A program made the position numbers and the translations under genes. A stretch of 16,519 nucleotides of DNA from JAZSNA01 sp045536135 (GTDB taxonomy: Bacteria; Pseudomonadota; Alphaproteobacteria; CAAHEQ01; UBA3637). The stretch is from assembly GCA_045536135.1 (NCBI GenBank), contig JAZSNA010000032.1:1-16519 (forward strand), written 5' to 3'. Below the pieces are notes generated by a model, which saw only the letters and a list, made by a program, of their open reading frames with translations, made no database searches and had not been told where the DNA came from. This document shows positions 15,541 to 16,519 of this stretch, in pieces; position 1 is the stretch's first letter, and every line of letters starts with the position of its first letter.

Positions 15541-15560
15541 GTTTTATTTTTTATAAATAA

Positions 15561-15588
15561 AAAACGGGGGATAAAAATCCCCCGTTTT
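15561..15588 (-). terminator. Rho-independent terminator of the cysteine-rich repeat protein gene
   Basis: A perfect 12-pair stem (15561-15572 with 15577-15588, loop AAAA) with a CGGGGGAT core is followed on the minus strand by TTATTTAT. It lies 36 bp after the stop of the upstream gene and about 20 bp before the greA -35, so it separates the two units. It closely resembles the terminator at 4938-4971. Confidence 0.92.
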
Positions 15589-15623
15589 AAGATTCGCTGA
15601 CAATCGATTAAACAATCCCGTGA

Positions 15624-16519
15624 TTACGAGTACAAACACATACTACCATCAATACAACACCATTCATCATCAACACAACACCATAGGGCATCATCCCATG
15701 TACCACTTTGACAAGTAACTGTTTCTGATCCATCACAAGTCGCACCAGTCGGGCAAGCATAACAGCTACGATCTACCTGAACATAACCAGTTGGACAAGT
15801 AACAGTTTCCGTTCCGTCACAGGTCGCATTATCCGGACAAGAAAGACAGGCCAAACCATCAAAATACTGATCGGTGCTTCCACAAATCACTTTTTCTGTT
15901 CCATCACAAGTCGCATCCGATGGACAAGAACGACAGTCGCCCAAACCAGTATAATACTTACCGGTACCACAAATCACATTGGCTGTTCCGTCACAAGTCG
16001 CATCCTCCGGACAAGTTTTACACAAAGATACTTGTAAATTAAAATATTTACTGGTATCAGAACAAATCACATTCGCCGTTCCATCGCAAATCCCACCAGT
16101 CGGGCAAGTATAACAGTTCCAATTAAAATACTTACTGGTATCAGAACAAATCACATTCGCCGTTCCGTCACAAGTCGCACCCGATGGACAAGAATAACAT
16201 CTACCATCTTTAAAATATTCATCAGAATCACAAGGTGCTGGTTTTTCGACCTTTCCCCCTTCCACGGGTGGGTATGGGAATGTGATATACACCGCACTGG
16301 CATCTTCACATGAATCAATAGGGTCTACACCATTATATGGTTGGATCTCCGCCATAAAAGCGGTTTTATTGGAACGCAAGGTTTCACAAACTTCCGGTGT
16401 AATACCATCCACCACGATATAAAAACCTTCTGATTCTGTATTCCCTAATCTGGAATAGCTGATGTCAAATTCCGTTTTAACACCCAAAGTGGATACATCA
16501 GCTTCAACATCTGCCAAGG
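15624..16519 (-). CDS. Cysteine-rich repeat protein, possibly pilin-like, 5' end outside the window
   Basis: The frame is open to the window edge, so the N terminus and any signal or prepilin leader are missing; a TTG at 16517 is not taken as the start. Of the 297 visible residues, 1-85 resemble the C-terminal half of a type IV pilin: a beta-rich segment with a Cys44-Cys70 pair (ITPEVCETL, DSCEDASAVYITF) like the disulfide-bonded D-region. That is an inference. A proline-rich linker follows (82-95). Six repeats span residues 107-269, each with CxxCPxxATCDGTxxVxC or a close variant, spaced 28-31 residues apart with four cysteines each. The tail has LWCCVDDEWCCID, two CC pairs. The dense cysteines imply an extracellular, disulfide-bonded rod or adhesive surface. 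A strong terminator follows. The function is unknown. Confidence 0.85.
   Translation of the reverse strand, partial: LADVEADVSTLGVKTEFDISYSRLGNTESEGFYIVVDGITPEVCETLRSNKTAFMAEIQPYNGVDPIDSCEDASAVYITFPYPPVEGGKVEKPAPCDSDEYFKDGRCYSCPSGATCDGTANVICSDTSKYFNWNCYTCPTGGICDGTANVICSDTSKYFNLQVSLCKTCPEDATCDGTANVICGTGKYYTGLGDCRSCPSDATCDGTEKVICGSTDQYFDGLACLSCPDNATCDGTETVTCPTGYVQVDRSCYACPTGATCDGSETVTCQSGTWDDALWCCVDDEWCCIDGSMCLYS
15711..16199 (-). repeat. Six tandem repeats of about 84-93 bp encoding the cysteine-rich units
   Basis: Six in-frame copies of a 28-31-codon unit. Copies at 16037-16082 and 16121-16166 differ at one of 46 bases, exactly 84 bp (28 codons) apart. The segment CATCACAAGTCGCA or a close variant recurs in every unit on the plus strand. 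Spacing between units varies by 9 bp (three codons), so this is a coding repeat, not a non-coding satellite. Near-identity at DNA level suggests recent duplication or gene conversion. Confidence 0.9.

Noticed and set aside
15711..16199. CRISPR-like or satellite array
   Set aside because: The repeat period is a multiple of three, the frame is open throughout and the units encode aligned cysteines, so this is a protein repeat.

Overview
The window is AT-rich (estimated by eye at under 40% GC) and encodes a Gram-negative bacterium. Three things point to a proteobacterial, probably alphaproteobacterial, lineage with a small AT-rich genome: the truB-rpsO-pnp order, murein-recycling enzymes beside a soluble-type lytic transglycosylase, and an alpha-like 'DF' in S15. 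The cysteine-rich repeat protein at the right end reminds me of proteins from uncultured gut or host-associated Alphaproteobacteria. That placement is an inference from gene content, since no rRNA is present.

Layout. 1-397 has no credible gene but folds, read on the minus strand, into what looks like a structured RNA of about 210-250 nt with a hairpin at its 3' end. 398-2698 (minus) holds a secreted protein of unknown function and a periplasmic lytic transglycosylase, joined stop-to-start. Divergent from them, 2771-4914 (plus) holds a MurC/Mpl-type Mur ligase and an LD-carboxypeptidase that overlap by 4 bp. These four genes form a cell-wall turnover block: the transglycosylase releases muropeptides, the carboxypeptidase trims the tetrapeptide and the ligase can return the peptide to UDP-MurNAc.

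4938-4971 is a bidirectional terminator. 4985-8893 (minus) is an information-processing operon: unknown 188-aa protein, truB, rpsO, pnp. It has a near-consensus sigma70 promoter at 8921-8949. 8960-10694 (minus) is rnhB followed by dnaJ. Divergent from rnhB, 10752-14965 (plus) is glgB-glgX, the branching and debranching enzymes of glycogen metabolism, with overlapping reading frames. greA (14969-15445, minus) converges on glgX with a 3-bp gap. It has a leader containing a palindrome over its promoter and an attenuator-like hairpin.

The right edge (15624-16519, minus) is the C-terminal part of a secreted-looking protein: a possible type IV pilin-like globular segment followed by six cysteine-rich repeats. 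Its start lies outside the window. This protein and the RNA-like element at the left edge are the least ordinary parts; the rest is core bacterial metabolism with some regulatory detail. No mobile element, CRISPR array, tRNA or rRNA was recognised.
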